From: Planctomycetota bacterium | GTDB lineage: Bacteria; Planctomycetota; J058; J103 | Direction: 5' to 3' | Assembly (NCBI GenBank): GCA_026004615.1 | Contig: BPJM01000002.1 | Span: forward strand, 421,488 to 485,487 | DNA: 64,000 bases | Part shown: positions 34,136 through 43,479 of the stretch, piece after piece | Layout: each line of letters opens with the position of its first letter | Numbering within the stretch: the first letter of the stretch is position 1 | Notes under the pieces: generated by a model | Seen by the model: only the letters and a program-made list of their open reading frames with translations | Databases searched by the model: none | What the model was told of the DNA's origin: nothing | Made by a program: the position numbers and the translations under genes

Positions 34136-35162
34136 ATGGTGATGCGCGCGCGCTGGCGCAGCTTCGAGCTGCCGACGAAGGTCGAGGTCGAGCGGGAGAC
34201 CCTGACCCGCAGCTATGGCAAGTTCATCGCCGAGCCGTTCGAGCGGGGCTTCGGCACCACGATCGGCAACTCGCTGCGGCGGGTGCTGCTCAGCTCGCTG
34301 GAGGGGGCGGCGGTCACCCACGTCAAGATCGACGGGGCGCTGCACGAGTTCTCCTCGCTCGAGGGCGTGCTCGAGGACGTGACCGACATCGTGCTCAACG
34401 TCAAGAACCTGCTGGTGGCGGTCCACTCCGAGCAGCCGCGCACGCTCAAGATCGACGTCAAGCGCAAGGGAGAGGTGACGGCGGCCGACATCCAGCCCGA
34501 CCCCCAGGTCGAGATCATCAACCCCGAGCTGGTGATCGCTACCCTGACGGAAGAGGTGGCGTTCCGCATGGAGCTGACGGTGCGGCGCGGCCGCGGATAC
34601 GTGACCGCCGAGGAGAACGACACCGAGGACCGCGAGATCGGGGTGATCCCGGTGGACTCGCTCTTCTCGCCGGTGCGGCGGGTGCGCTTCCGCACCGAGA
34701 ATACGCGCGTCGGCCAGCTGACCGACTATGACAAGCTCATCCTCGAGATCTGGACCAACGGGACGGTCGATCCCGAGCATGCGCTGGTGGAGGCCGGCAA
34801 GATCCTGCGCAAGCACCTGATCCCGTTCGTCAACTACTACGAGCTGGGCGAGCGGCTGGAGGCGGCGGCGGCGAGCCTGCGCCAGCAGATGCCGGAGGTG
34901 CCGGGCGAGGCCGGCGAGGCGGGCGGCCGCCGGGGCGGGACCGAGCGATCTGCACGCGCGCCCGCTCAGCGATCTGGAGCTGTCCACCCGGACCCAGAGC
35001 GCGTTGCTCGGAGGCGGCATCGCCACCGTCGGGGACCTGATCGCCCGGAGCCGCGACGATCTGCTGGGGCTTCCCAACTTCGGCAAGAAGGCGCTGGAGG
35101 AGGTCGAGGACAAGCTGGCCGAGCTGGGGTTGGAGCTCGCGGAGTCGACACCGACCTCCTAG
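34136..35162 (+). CDS. rpoA: RNA polymerase alpha subunit, one frame break
   Basis: Alpha subunit, about 341 residues after repair. The N-terminal dimerisation domain has AEPFERGFGTTIGNSLRRVL, EFSSLEGVLEDVTDIVLN and KHLIPFVNYYELGERLE. A surplus G near 34932-34939 breaks the frame inside the linker. Beyond it LSDLELSTRTQSALLGGGI and LPNFGKKALEEVEDKLAELG form an intact C-terminal domain that contacts activators and UP elements. The stop is TAG at 35160. Linker GEAGEAGGRRGG is low complexity, where an indel error is easy. Confidence 0.92.
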
Positions 35163-35277
35163 CGGGCGGCGCGCTCGAGTCCGCGGGGAGCCGGAGGTGG
35201 CACCGGAAGGGAATCGGCGGGCGCCGGCACGGCGGCTCGCGACGATGAGGCAAGGCACGGCGACGGGGTGAAGGGCG

Positions 35278-35736
35278 ATGAGACACCGTAAGCGCGGGCG
35301 CAAGCTGGGTCGCAACGCGGCGCACCGGCGGGCACTGGCCCGCAACCTGGCGATCGGATTCATCAAGCAGTTCGGGGTCTCCAACCGCGAGTACGTGGTG
35401 ACGACGCGGGCCAAGGCCAAGGAGTACCGCCCGTTCATCGAGCGGTTGATCACGCTCGGCCGGCGGGCGCTGGCAGAGGACATCACCCCGCACCGCAAGC
35501 TGGCGCTGCGGCGGCGGGCGCTCATGCTCCTGCCGAACAAGGCGGCGGTCAAGAAGCTGTTCGAGGAGATCGCGCCGCGTTACGCCGACCGGCCGGGTGG
35601 CTACACCCGCATCATCAAGACCGGCTCGCACCGCCTCGGCGACGGTGCGCAGAAGGTGTTGCTGGCGTATGTGCCGGCGGAGCGGCGCCGGCCGGGTGCG
35701 GCGGCGGTCGCGCCCACGGTCAAGACCGGGGAGTGA
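35278..35736 (+). CDS. rplQ: ribosomal protein L17
   Basis: 152-residue large-subunit protein: MRHRKRGRKLGRNAAHRRAL, VVTTRAKAKEYRPFIERLI and RPGGYTRIIKTGSHRLGDGA. The segment between NLA and VVTT is longer than in E. coli. The stop (TGA, 35734-35736) overlaps a GTG that may start the next gene. Confidence 0.95.
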   Translation: MRHRKRGRKLGRNAAHRRALARNLAIGFIKQFGVSNREYVVTTRAKAKEYRPFIERLITLGRRALAEDITPHRKLALRRRALMLLPNKAAVKKLFEEIAPRYADRPGGYTRIIKTGSHRLGDGAQKVLLAYVPAERRRPGAAAVAPTVKTGE

Positions 35737-36399
35737 GCGGAGCGGGCAGAGCCGGCGCGATCGGGGACCGGGGCGTGGGCGCTCGCGTGCGAGCCGTCCT
35801 GTTCGACATGGACGGGGTGCTGCTCGAGTCGCTCGACGCCTGGTACGCGCTGGTGTGTGCGGTGGCCGACCGGCTGGGCGCGCCGCGCCCGGCGCGCGAG
35901 AGCTATGCCGCGGTGTTCGGCCAGGACGCCGAGGCGGACGCCGCGATGTTCTTCCCCGGCCGGATCGACGGGCCGGCGCTGGACCGGCTGTACGCCGCCC
36001 ACTTCGCCGAGCACCTGGACCGCATCCGGCTGATGCCCGACGCCCTGGAGACGCTGCAGGCGCTGCGGGGGGCTGGCTTGCGGCTCGCGTGTGTGACCAA
36101 CACCGTGGCGCCGCTCGCCCATCCGCTGCTGGAGCGGCTGGGCCTGCGCGCGTACCTGGATGCCGCGGTCGGGCACGGCGAGGTCCCGCGGGGCAAGCCC
36201 GCCCCCGGACATGGTGTTCGAGGCCCTGCGGCGCCTGGGCGGCATCGCGCCCGCGGCCGCGGTGCTGGTGGGCGACAGCGTGTTCGACATGCAGGCGGCC
36301 CGCGCCGCGGGCGTGCTCCCCGTCGGTTTCCGGCGCGACGACGGCGAGCTCCGCATCGACCGGCTGTCGGAGCTGCCCGCGCTGCTCGACCGCCGCTGA
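35733..36399 (+). CDS. HAD-superfamily phosphatase, one frame break
   Basis: Phosphoglycolate-phosphatase/beta-phosphoglucomutase-like HAD hydrolase of about 220 residues. Motif I is VLFDMDGVLLES, motif II CVTNT, motif III the Lys in GKPAPDMV and motif IV VGDSVFDMQAA. A surplus C at 36202-36206 breaks the frame between motifs III and IV. The GTG at 35733 overlaps the rplQ stop; GTG codons near 35772 are alternatives. The substrate is unknown. It is followed by the large repeat array. Confidence 0.78.
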
Positions 36400-36469
36400 G
36401 GGAGTCCTGGCCTCGGGGCGCGGCGTGCGTTTTCTTCAAGGAGCTTTCGACGTCGTCATCGCCTTCTGC

Positions 36470-38238
36470 CGCTTCCCTCTGCCCCGCCTGTGCTCCCGCT
36501 TCCCTCTCCCCCGCTCGCGGGGGAGAGGGTGAGGGTGAGGGGGTCCGGAAGAGCAGCGGCGAGGCGCGCCGGCCCCCTCACCCCGGCCCTCTCCCCGGAG
36601 GGGAGAGGGGGAGGAAGAGCGCCGCTCGGCCGACTGCCCTCGCCTTCGCCCGCGCTCCCGCTTCCCTCTGCCCCGCCTGTGCTCCCCCTTCCCTGTGCCC
36701 CGCCTGCGCTCCCGCTTCCCTCTGCCCCGCCTGTGCTCCCCCTTCCCTGTGCCCCGCCTGCGCTCCCGCTTCCCTCTCCCCCGCTCGCGGGGGAGAGGGT
36801 GAGGGTGAGGGGGTCCGGAAGAACAGCGGCGAGGCGCGCCGGCCCCCTCGCCCCGGCCCTCTCCCCGGGGGGGAGGGGGAGGAAGAGCGCCGCTCGGCCG
36901 ACTGCCCTCGCCTTCGCCCGCGCTCCCGCTTCCCTCTGCCCCGCCTGCGCTCCCGCTTCCCTCTGCCCCGCCTGTGCTCCCGCTTCCCTCTCCCCCGCTC
37001 GCGGGGGAGAGGGTGAGGGTGAGGGGGTCCGGAAGAGCAGCGGCGAGGCGCGCCGGCCCCCTCACCCCGGCCCTCTCCCCGGAGGGGAGAGGGGGAGGAA
37101 GAGCGCCGCTCGGCCGACTGCCCTCGCCTTCGCCCGCGCTCCCGCTTCCCTCTGCCCCCGCCTGTGCTCCCGCTTCCCTGTGCCCCGCCTGCGCTCCCGC
37201 TTCCCTCTCCCCCGCTCGCGGGGGAGAGGGTGAGGGTGAGGGGGGTCCGGAAGAACAGCGGCGAGGCGCGCCGGCCCCCTCGCCCCGGCCCTCTCCCCGG
37301 AGGGGAGAGGGGGAGGAAGAGCGCCGCTCGGCCGACTGCCCTCGCCTTCGCCCGCGCTCCCGCTTCCCTGTGCCCCGCTCGCGCTCCCGCTTCCCTCTGC
37401 CCCGCCTGTGCTCCCGCTTCCCTCTCCCCCGCTCGCGGGGGAGAGGGTGAGGGTGAGGGGGGTCCGGAAGAGCGGCGGCGAGGCGCGCCGGCCCCCCTCA
37501 CCCCGGCCCTCTCCCCGGAGGGGAGAGGGGGAGGAAGAGCGCCGCTCGGCCGACTGCCCTCGCCTTCGCCCGCGCTCCCGCTTCCCTCTGCCCCGCCTCG
37601 CGCTCCCGCTTCCCTCTGCCCCGCCTGCGCTCCCGCTTCCCTCTCCCCCGCTCGCGGGGGAGAGGGTGAGGGTGAGGGGGTCCGGAAGAGCGGCGGCGAG
37701 GCGCGCCGGCCCCCCTCGCCCCGGCCCTCTCCCCGGAGGGGAGAGGGGGAGGAAGAGCGCCGCTCGGCCGACTGCCCTCGCCTTCGCCCGCGCTCCCGCT
37801 TCCCTCTGCCCCGCCTGTGCTCCCGCTTCCCTGTGCCCCGCCTGCGCTCCCGCTTCCCTCTCCCCCGCTCGCGGGGGAGAGGGTGAGGGTGAGGGGGTCC
37901 GGAAGAGCAGCGGCGAGGCGCGCCGGCCCCCTCGCCCCGGCCCTCTCCCCGGGGGGGAGAGGGGGAGGAAGAGCGCCGCTCGGCCGACTGCCCTCGCCTT
38001 CGCCCGCGCTCCCGCTTCCCTCTGCCCCGCCTGTGCTCCCGCTTCCCTGTGCCCCGCCTGCGCTCCCGCTTCCCTCTGCCCCGCCTGTGCTCCCCCTTCC
38101 CTGTGCCCCGCCTGCGCTCCCGCTTCCCTCTGCCCCGCCTGTGCTCCCGCTTCCCTGTGCCCCGCCTGTGCTCCCGCTTCCCTCTCCCCCGCTCGCGGGG
38201 GAGAGGGAGAGGGTGAGGGGGTCCGGAAGAGCAGCGGC
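36470..38238. repeat. nested tandem repeat: eight hairpin blocks joined by 27-bp minisatellite units
   Basis: A strong hairpin (arms CCCTCTCCCCCG and CGGGGGAGAGGG, loop CTCG) recurs at about 36502, 36772, 36986, 37203, 37420, 37639, 37856 and 38180. Spacings are 270, 214, 217, 217, 219, 217 and 324 bp. Each block has a second hairpin (arms CCCTCTCCCC and GGGGAGAGGG), then AAGAGCGCCGCTCGGCCGAC and a variable number of 27-bp units (GCTCCCGCTTCCC + TCTGCCCCGCCTGT or close variants). The spacings fit 216 = 8 x 27, plus 2 or 4 further 27-mers, with small slips. Open frames through it on both strands are Pro/Arg repeats and not credible genes. Confidence 0.92.
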
Positions 38239-38263
38239 GCGCGCGTCGCGGTGGGCCTTGCGC

Positions 38264-38293
38264 TTGCGGGCCCGCGTGCGGCTGCCCTATACT
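38264..38293 (+). promoter_or_regulatory. candidate promoter for the PEP-utiliser gene
   Basis: TTGCGG (38264-38269), an 18-bp spacer and TATACT (38288-38293), 30 bp before the ATG at 38323. It lies immediately after the repeat array. Confidence 0.55.
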
Positions 38294-38322
38294 GGGACGC
38301 GTTCCCGAGCGCGGAGTGCGGC

Positions 38323-41088
38323 ATGACCGCGACCAGCCGTCGGGGTCCGCAGGCGGCGACCGGCGAGGCGCCGCTGATCATCCGCTTCGCGGAGATCGAG
38401 GAGGGGGACCTGCCGCTGGTCGGCGCCAAGGGCTACAACCTCGGGCGGCTGTTGCGCGCTGGCTTCCCGGTACCGGACGGCTTCTGTCTGACCACCCACG
38501 CCATGCGCAGCTTCATCCGCGAGGGCGGACTGGAGCAGCGCCTGCGCCGCATCCTGGAGCACGCTGCCGGCGGGCAGCTGCAGGTGCACACCTCGTGGTC
38601 GTTTCTCGGCGAGACCCGCCGCCTCATGGTCGAGACGCCCCTGCCGCCGCGCTTGCGCGAGGAGCTGCGCCGGGCGTACGAGGAAGGGCTCGGCCGCCGG
38701 GTGGTGGCGGTGCGCTCCAGCGGCACCCGCGAGGACACCGAGGCCGCCTCGTTTGCCGGCCAGTACGAGAGCTTCCTCAACGTACGGGGGTTCGAGTACC
38801 TGGAGGACGCGGTGCGGCGTTGCTGGGCCTCGATCTGGCGCAACCGGGTGCTGCACTACCTCGGTCAACAGCGGGTCGCGCCCTCGGATCTGGTCCTGGG
38901 GGTCGTCGTGCAGATCCTGGTCAAGGCCGAGAGCTCCGGCGTGCTGTTCACCGTCGATCCGCTCACCGGCCGCGATGACCGCATGCTCATCGAGGCGACG
39001 CTGGGGCTCGGCGAGACGCTGGTCTCGGGTCGCGTCAATCCGGATCGCTATCTGCTCGAGGCGCGCTCGGGGGAGTTGCTGGCCGCCGAGCTCGGCGACA
39101 AGAAGCTGGTGCTGCGCGCCATGTACTCGCGGGATTCGCGGGGCGAGGAGCGCTTCGGCGCCGGCGCCGAGCCGGCCGAGGAGCCGGAGGAGGCCGAGCG
39201 CCTGCGCCGCACGCTGGAGCCCGCGGTGCTCCGCGAGCTGGTGGCACTCGGGACGGGGGTGCAGGAGCACTTCGGCCGGCCGATGGACATCGAGTGGGCG
39301 CGCGAGCGCGACGGCCGGCTGCAGATCGTGCAGGCACGCCCGATCACCCAGCTCGGCTTCGAGCCGGAGCTGGGCGAGTGGACGGACGCCAACTTCAAGG
39401 ATGGCGGGGTGGCGAGCGGCGTCTGCACCCCCTTCATGGCAAGCCTGTACGACCGCATCTTCAGCGAGACCCAGACCCGCTGGTGGCGCGAGGAGCTGGG
39501 GGTGCTGGAGCCCGAGCGCGAGGTGGACTGGCTGCGGGTGTTCTATGCGCGGCCGTACTGGAACGTGGGCGAGGTCAAGCGGCTGCTCATGCGCCTGCCG
39601 GGTTTCGTCGAGCGCGACTTCGACGAGGACCTCGGCATCGCCCGCCCGTACGAGGGGCCGGGCCGCGTCTCGCGCCTGAGCCTGGTGGGCCTGCTGCGCG
39701 GGCTCGCGGTGCTCTGGCGGGGGGCGCGCGTGCAGCGGCGCTACCTGCAAGCCGCCCCAGCGTTCGTCGGGTCGTTCCTGCAGGACTACGAGCGGCTCGA
39801 TGCGGTCGATCTGGAGGCGCTCGGACGCAGCGAGCTGCTCGAGCGCTACGCCCGCCTGCTCGAAGAGGACTACGTCCGTACCGAGTCGACCTATTTCCTG
39901 ATGGTCTACGTGGTGTCGCTGGCGAAGCTCGACTTCAAGGCGATCTTCGACCGGGTGCAGCGGCTCGCCGGCGGCGCGCTCGACTATCTGGCGCTGGTCT
40001 CCGGGCTCACGGACGTGGCGCACCTGCGGCCCTTCGTCGAGCTGGCGGAGATCGCGCGGCGGCTGCGGGCCGGGGGCGCCGCCACGGGCGGCGACGGCGG
40101 CGGGGGCCGCCGGCCCGGTGCCGCGCCCGGCGCGGCGCCGCCGCTGCCGGAGCTGGGCCCCTTCCTCAAGCGCTACCAGCACCACTCCACGCGGGAGCTC
40201 GACATCACGGTCCCGCGTTGGGGCGAGGATCCATCCTTCATCGAGCGGACGCTGCGCCAGCTGGTGCAGGCGCCCGGCGGCGAGGACCCGCGCGCGCTCG
40301 CACAGCGGCAGGTGGCGCTGTACGAGCGCGCGCGGCAGCAGGCCGAGCGCTGCCTGCGCCGCTGGCCGCTGGTGCTGCGGCCGTGGTGGCGCCGCCGCTT
40401 CTTCCGCGCGCTGGAGCGGCTGCGGCAGATCGCCTGGTGGCGCGAGGAGGTGCGCGACTGCTCGATGCGCATGTACTGGCTGGTGCGCAAGTACACGCTG
40501 GCGCTCGGGCGGCGGCTGGTGGCCGAGGGCGCGATCGGGGCGCCGGAGGAGCTGTTTTTGTTGCGCTGGGACCAGGTGCTCGCGCTCGCCCGCGGCGAGA
40601 TCGCACCGGAGGCGGCGCGGCGCGAGATCGCCTGGAACCGGACCTACCTGCGCTCGTTCCGCAACTTCGAGCCCCCCCATGAGATCGGCAGCCGCCACCG
40701 CTACGAGCACGGCGCGGGCACGGAGCCGGATAGCGGGGCGGCGGGGGGGCGCCGGCTGCTGCGGGGCGTCGCCGGTTCGCCGGGCCGGTGTCGCGCCCGC
40801 GCCCGCGTGGTGCGGCGGCTGGAGGAGGGCGACCGGCTCCAGCCGGGCGAGGTGCTGGTGACGGTGTTCACCGATCCCGGCTGGACGCCGCTCATGTCGA
40901 TCGCCGGCGCGCTGGTGACCGAGACGGGGGGGCTGTTGTCGCACGCGGCGGTCATCTCGCGCGAGTACGGCATTCCGGCGGTGCTCGCCTGCGCCGGCGC
41001 GACGCTGGCCATCGCCGACGGGCAGGAACTCGTGGTCGACGGAGCCGCCGGTACGGTCGAGATCTGCGCAGCGGAGGGTGGGAACTGA
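38323..41088 (+). CDS. PEP-utiliser-type phosphotransferase (rifampicin phosphotransferase-like architecture)
   Basis: 921 residues. The N-terminal PPDK/PEP-synthase ATP-grasp domain spans about 20-345: VGAKGYNLGRLLRAGFPVP, AVRSSGTREDTEAASFAGQY and the closing QARPIT at 337-342. A long helical middle follows. The swivelling phospho-histidine domain at the very C-terminus has GGLLSHAAVISREYGIPAV with His874. There is no PEP/pyruvate TIM barrel, so it is not a PEP synthase or PPDK. ATP domain, unique middle and C-terminal His domain is the order of rifampicin phosphotransferases and related ATP-to-acceptor enzymes. The acceptor is unknown; the middle has a Gly/Ala-rich insert near residue 590. 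The stop overlaps the next start (TGATG). Confidence 0.8.
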   Translation: MTATSRRGPQAATGEAPLIIRFAEIEEGDLPLVGAKGYNLGRLLRAGFPVPDGFCLTTHAMRSFIREGGLEQRLRRILEHAAGGQLQVHTSWSFLGETRRLMVETPLPPRLREELRRAYEEGLGRRVVAVRSSGTREDTEAASFAGQYESFLNVRGFEYLEDAVRRCWASIWRNRVLHYLGQQRVAPSDLVLGVVVQILVKAESSGVLFTVDPLTGRDDRMLIEATLGLGETLVSGRVNPDRYLLEARSGELLAAELGDKKLVLRAMYSRDSRGEERFGAGAEPAEEPEEAERLRRTLEPAVLRELVALGTGVQEHFGRPMDIEWARERDGRLQIVQARPITQLGFEPELGEWTDANFKDGGVASGVCTPFMASLYDRIFSETQTRWWREELGVLEPEREVDWLRVFYARPYWNVGEVKRLLMRLPGFVERDFDEDLGIARPYEGPGRVSRLSLVGLLRGLAVLWRGARVQRRYLQAAPAFVGSFLQDYERLDAVDLEALGRSELLERYARLLEEDYVRTESTYFLMVYVVSLAKLDFKAIFDRVQRLAGGALDYLALVSGLTDVAHLRPFVELAEIARRLRAGGAATGGDGGGGRRPGAAPGAAPPLPELGPFLKRYQHHSTRELDITVPRWGEDPSFIERTLRQLVQAPGGEDPRALAQRQVALYERARQQAERCLRRWPLVLRPWWRRRFFRALERLRQIAWWREEVRDCSMRMYWLVRKYTLALGRRLVAEGAIGAPEELFLLRWDQVLALARGEIAPEAARREIAWNRTYLRSFRNFEPPHEIGSRHRYEHGAGTEPDSGAAGGRRLLRGVAGSPGRCRARARVVRRLEEGDRLQPGEVLVTVFTDPGWTPLMSIAGALVTETGGLLSHAAVISREYGIPAVLACAGATLAIADGQELVVDGAAGTVEICAAEGGN

Positions 41089-42212
41089 TGGCAGGGACGA
41101 AGGGAAGGAGCCCGGCGCCTGCGGGGTCCTCCGGAGCCGAGCGGCCGCTGACGGCAGCGATGCTGGCCAAGACCATCCGGCGCCTGCTGCACAACGCCGA
41201 CGGCGAGAGCGTGCGCGAGCTGGTGCGCGACTTCATCCGGCGCGCCAGCACCTGGGCGCGTGCGCGCCAGCCCCGGGCGCGGCTGCTGGCGGAGGCGATC
41301 GTGGAGCTGGACCAGGACGGCGGCGGGGCGCTGCAGGCGCTGCTGCGCTGGCTGGACCAGGCCGACAACGGCATCCACGCGCGCATGAGTCGGGAGTTTC
41401 CCAACCTGTTCCTGCGGCGGCCCAACACGGTCGCCCGCCTGCGCCTGTTCGTCGAACGGTACGGCTCGCCGACGGCGAAGAAGGCGCTGGCACGCGCATT
41501 TCGTGCTGTCGACGCGCCTGCGGGCGCGGATGTCGGCGCCTGCATCGTCGATGCGCTCGAGCGCAAGGCGGGGCCGGTGGTGGCCGAGGCCATCGAGCGG
41601 CTGCTGGTGCGGTTCGAGGGTGCGCCGGAAGGCGCGGAGTGGAACGAGCTGCGCGCGGAGCTGGACGGCTTCGTCACCCAGATCGTGCGCGCGGGCAAGG
41701 CCCAGGCACTGCTGCGCGCGCTGGAGCGGCGCGACGGCGAGCTGGACCGCCGGATCAGCACCGTGCGCATCTACGGCCTGAAGAGCCAGTTCGAGGACCT
41801 GCTCGAGCGGTGCGCCTCGGAGTCGGCGCGCCGCAACTGGCGCCGGGCGCTCGGCCGCGAGGCGCGCGATGGCGACAGGATCGGCAAGCAGCTCGCCGAG
41901 CTGCTCGGCGCCGGCAAGGAGGCGGAGGCGATCGGGCTGCTGCTCGACGAGGTGCTGTCGCCGCTGGACGATCGCTTCGGCGGCGGCGGCGAGGAGGCGG
42001 CCCGGGTGTTCAATGCCGCGCTCGGCCAGGTGCACCGATCCGGGCGGCTCGGGGCGCTGCTCGAGGCGGCGCGGCACGGCGACGACGCCTTCGTGGAGCA
42101 GCACCCGCACGTCACCTACGTCGGGGCCCTGCACCGGCTGCGCTCGGCGCTGGACCGCGTGGGCGAGCCCCCGCTCCAGGAAGCGTTTCGCGAGGCGTGG
42201 CAGCGATTGTGA
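41088..42212 (+). CDS. protein of unknown function, translationally coupled to the phosphotransferase
   Basis: 374 residues that I do not recognise. The ATG overlaps the upstream stop (TGATG), so the two proteins are probably made together. It is rich in Arg, Glu, Ala and Leu, looks all-helical, and has no signal peptide, membrane segment or cysteine motif. Recognisable landmarks only are TIRRLLHNADGESVRELV near the N-terminus and VRIYGLKSQFEDLLERC in the middle. It could be a partner, regulator or substrate of the upstream enzyme. Confidence 0.8.
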   Translation: MAGTKGRSPAPAGSSGAERPLTAAMLAKTIRRLLHNADGESVRELVRDFIRRASTWARARQPRARLLAEAIVELDQDGGGALQALLRWLDQADNGIHARMSREFPNLFLRRPNTVARLRLFVERYGSPTAKKALARAFRAVDAPAGADVGACIVDALERKAGPVVAEAIERLLVRFEGAPEGAEWNELRAELDGFVTQIVRAGKAQALLRALERRDGELDRRISTVRIYGLKSQFEDLLERCASESARRNWRRALGREARDGDRIGKQLAELLGAGKEAEAIGLLLDEVLSPLDDRFGGGGEEAARVFNAALGQVHRSGRLGALLEAARHGDDAFVEQHPHVTYVGALHRLRSALDRVGEPPLQEAFREAWQRL

Positions 42213-42228
42213 GCGGGCGCGCTGCTCC

Positions 42229-43248
42229 TCACGAAGAGGGGTGGGCGGAGGGCGCGTCCGGGAGCGGGACGGCATGGTCGGGGGGCCGGCCCGCCAGGGC
42301 ATCCAGCAGCCCCGCTACCGCCAGCTCTGCCATGCGCCGGCGGGTGCGCGCGGTGGCGCTGCCGAGGTGCGGCAGCAGCACGGCGTTGGGCAGGGCGGCG
42401 AGTCCCGGGCTGAGGGCGGGCTCGCGCTCGTAGACATCGAGGGCGGCCGCGGCGGGCCGGCCGCGCGCCAGCGCCTCGACCAGCGCCGCCTCGTCCACCA
42501 CCGGGCCGCGCGCGGTGTTCACCAGGATGGCGTGCGGTCGCATCAGGGCCAGCTCACGGGCACCGATCAGGTGGTATGTCTCGGCGGTGAGCGGCACGTG
42601 CAGGCTCACCACGTCCGCCTGCTCGAGCAGCGCCGCGAGCGAGGGGGCGCGCGCGCAGCCGCGGGCCTCGAGCGCGGGCCTGGGGCGGCGGCTGTGGTAG
42701 AGCACGCGCATGCCGAAGGCGAGCGCGCGTTCGGCGACCGCGCTCCCGATGCGGCCGGCGCCCACCACCCCGAGGCAGGCGCCCTCGAGCTCCAGCCCGA
42801 GCAACAGCTCGGGATCGAAGCCGCGGAAGCCGCCCTCGCGCACCAGCCGGTCGCCGGCCAGCAGGTGGCGGGCGGCGGCGAGCATCAGCGCGAAGGTGAG
42901 CTCGGCGGTCGCGGCCGTGAGCACGCCCGGGGTGTGGGTGACCACGATACCGCGTGCCGCCGCCGCCGGGAGCTCGATGTGATCGTAGCCGACGCTCACC
43001 GTGGCGATCGCCCGCAGGCGGGGTGCGCGCGCCATCAGTGCCGCGTCCACCGGGTCGCCGGGAAAGCAGACGAGCCCCTCGGCCTCGGCGAGCGCCTCGA
43101 GCCCCGGCCGCAGATCCACCTCCTGGGCCAACCGCGCGAACGGCCCGGCGAACGGACCGCCGGGCAGCGGCCGCGTCGTGCAGACCACCGGCCGGGCAGG
43201 CTCCGAGCCCGGGGCCGCGTCCGGGGCCGGCGAGGGTCCATGGGACAT
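42229..43248 (-). CDS. D-isomer-specific 2-hydroxyacid dehydrogenase
   Basis: 339-residue NAD(P)-dependent dehydrogenase, most like glyoxylate/hydroxypyruvate reductases. It has VSVGYDHIELPAAAARGI and THTPGVLTAATAELTFALM in the substrate-binding region, the Rossmann motif GVVGAGRIGSAVAERA, and catalytic Arg (NTARGPVVDE), Glu (DVYEREP) and His (LLPHLGSAT). It converges with the unknown gene, with only 16 bp between the stops. Which hydroxyacid it uses cannot be settled by sequence alone. Confidence 0.9.
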   Translation of the reverse strand: MSHGPSPAPDAAPGSEPARPVVCTTRPLPGGPFAGPFARLAQEVDLRPGLEALAEAEGLVCFPGDPVDAALMARAPRLRAIATVSVGYDHIELPAAAARGIVVTHTPGVLTAATAELTFALMLAAARHLLAGDRLVREGGFRGFDPELLLGLELEGACLGVVGAGRIGSAVAERALAFGMRVLYHSRRPRPALEARGCARAPSLAALLEQADVVSLHVPLTAETYHLIGARELALMRPHAILVNTARGPVVDEAALVEALARGRPAAAALDVYEREPALSPGLAALPNAVLLPHLGSATARTRRRMAELAVAGLLDALAGRPPDHAVPLPDAPSAHPSS

Positions 43249-43317
43249 CTGGATCGCGTGCCTCCGAACTGGCCTGGCTCAGCTTCGCCGCGCTCGCGGT
43301 GGCGGGGCGGGGCACCG

Positions 43318-43347
43318 ATCATAAGAGCTACCGCGCGCCGCCGGCAA
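43318..43347 (-). promoter_or_regulatory. candidate promoter for the hydroxyacid dehydrogenase
   Basis: On the minus strand TTGCCG (43347-43342), an 18-bp spacer and TATGAT (43323-43318), about 70 bp ahead of the start at 43248. Confidence 0.5.
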
Positions 43348-43479
43348 CGGCCGGCAGGCTGGGGGCGGAGGGCGGCCGGCCGCGGCGCGGTCCCGCTCGG
43401 TGGCCGGCCGCCCGGTAGGGCGGTTGCGGATGGTGCCGTACAATGGCGCCCGGCGGGCCGAGCAAGGGGAGCGGAGCGG

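Noticed and set aside
36470..38238. CRISPR array
   Set aside because: The repeats are contiguous and related at 27 bp and 216 bp. There are no unique spacers of constant length and no cas genes.
36490..38326. Long Pro/Arg-rich reading frames through the repeat array
   Set aside because: They exist on both strands, change frame between blocks because blocks are not multiples of 3, and simply translate the palindromic repeat.
38323..41088. Phosphoenolpyruvate synthase (ppsA)
   Set aside because: The C-terminal PEP/pyruvate-binding barrel is absent and the His domain is last, unlike PpsA.
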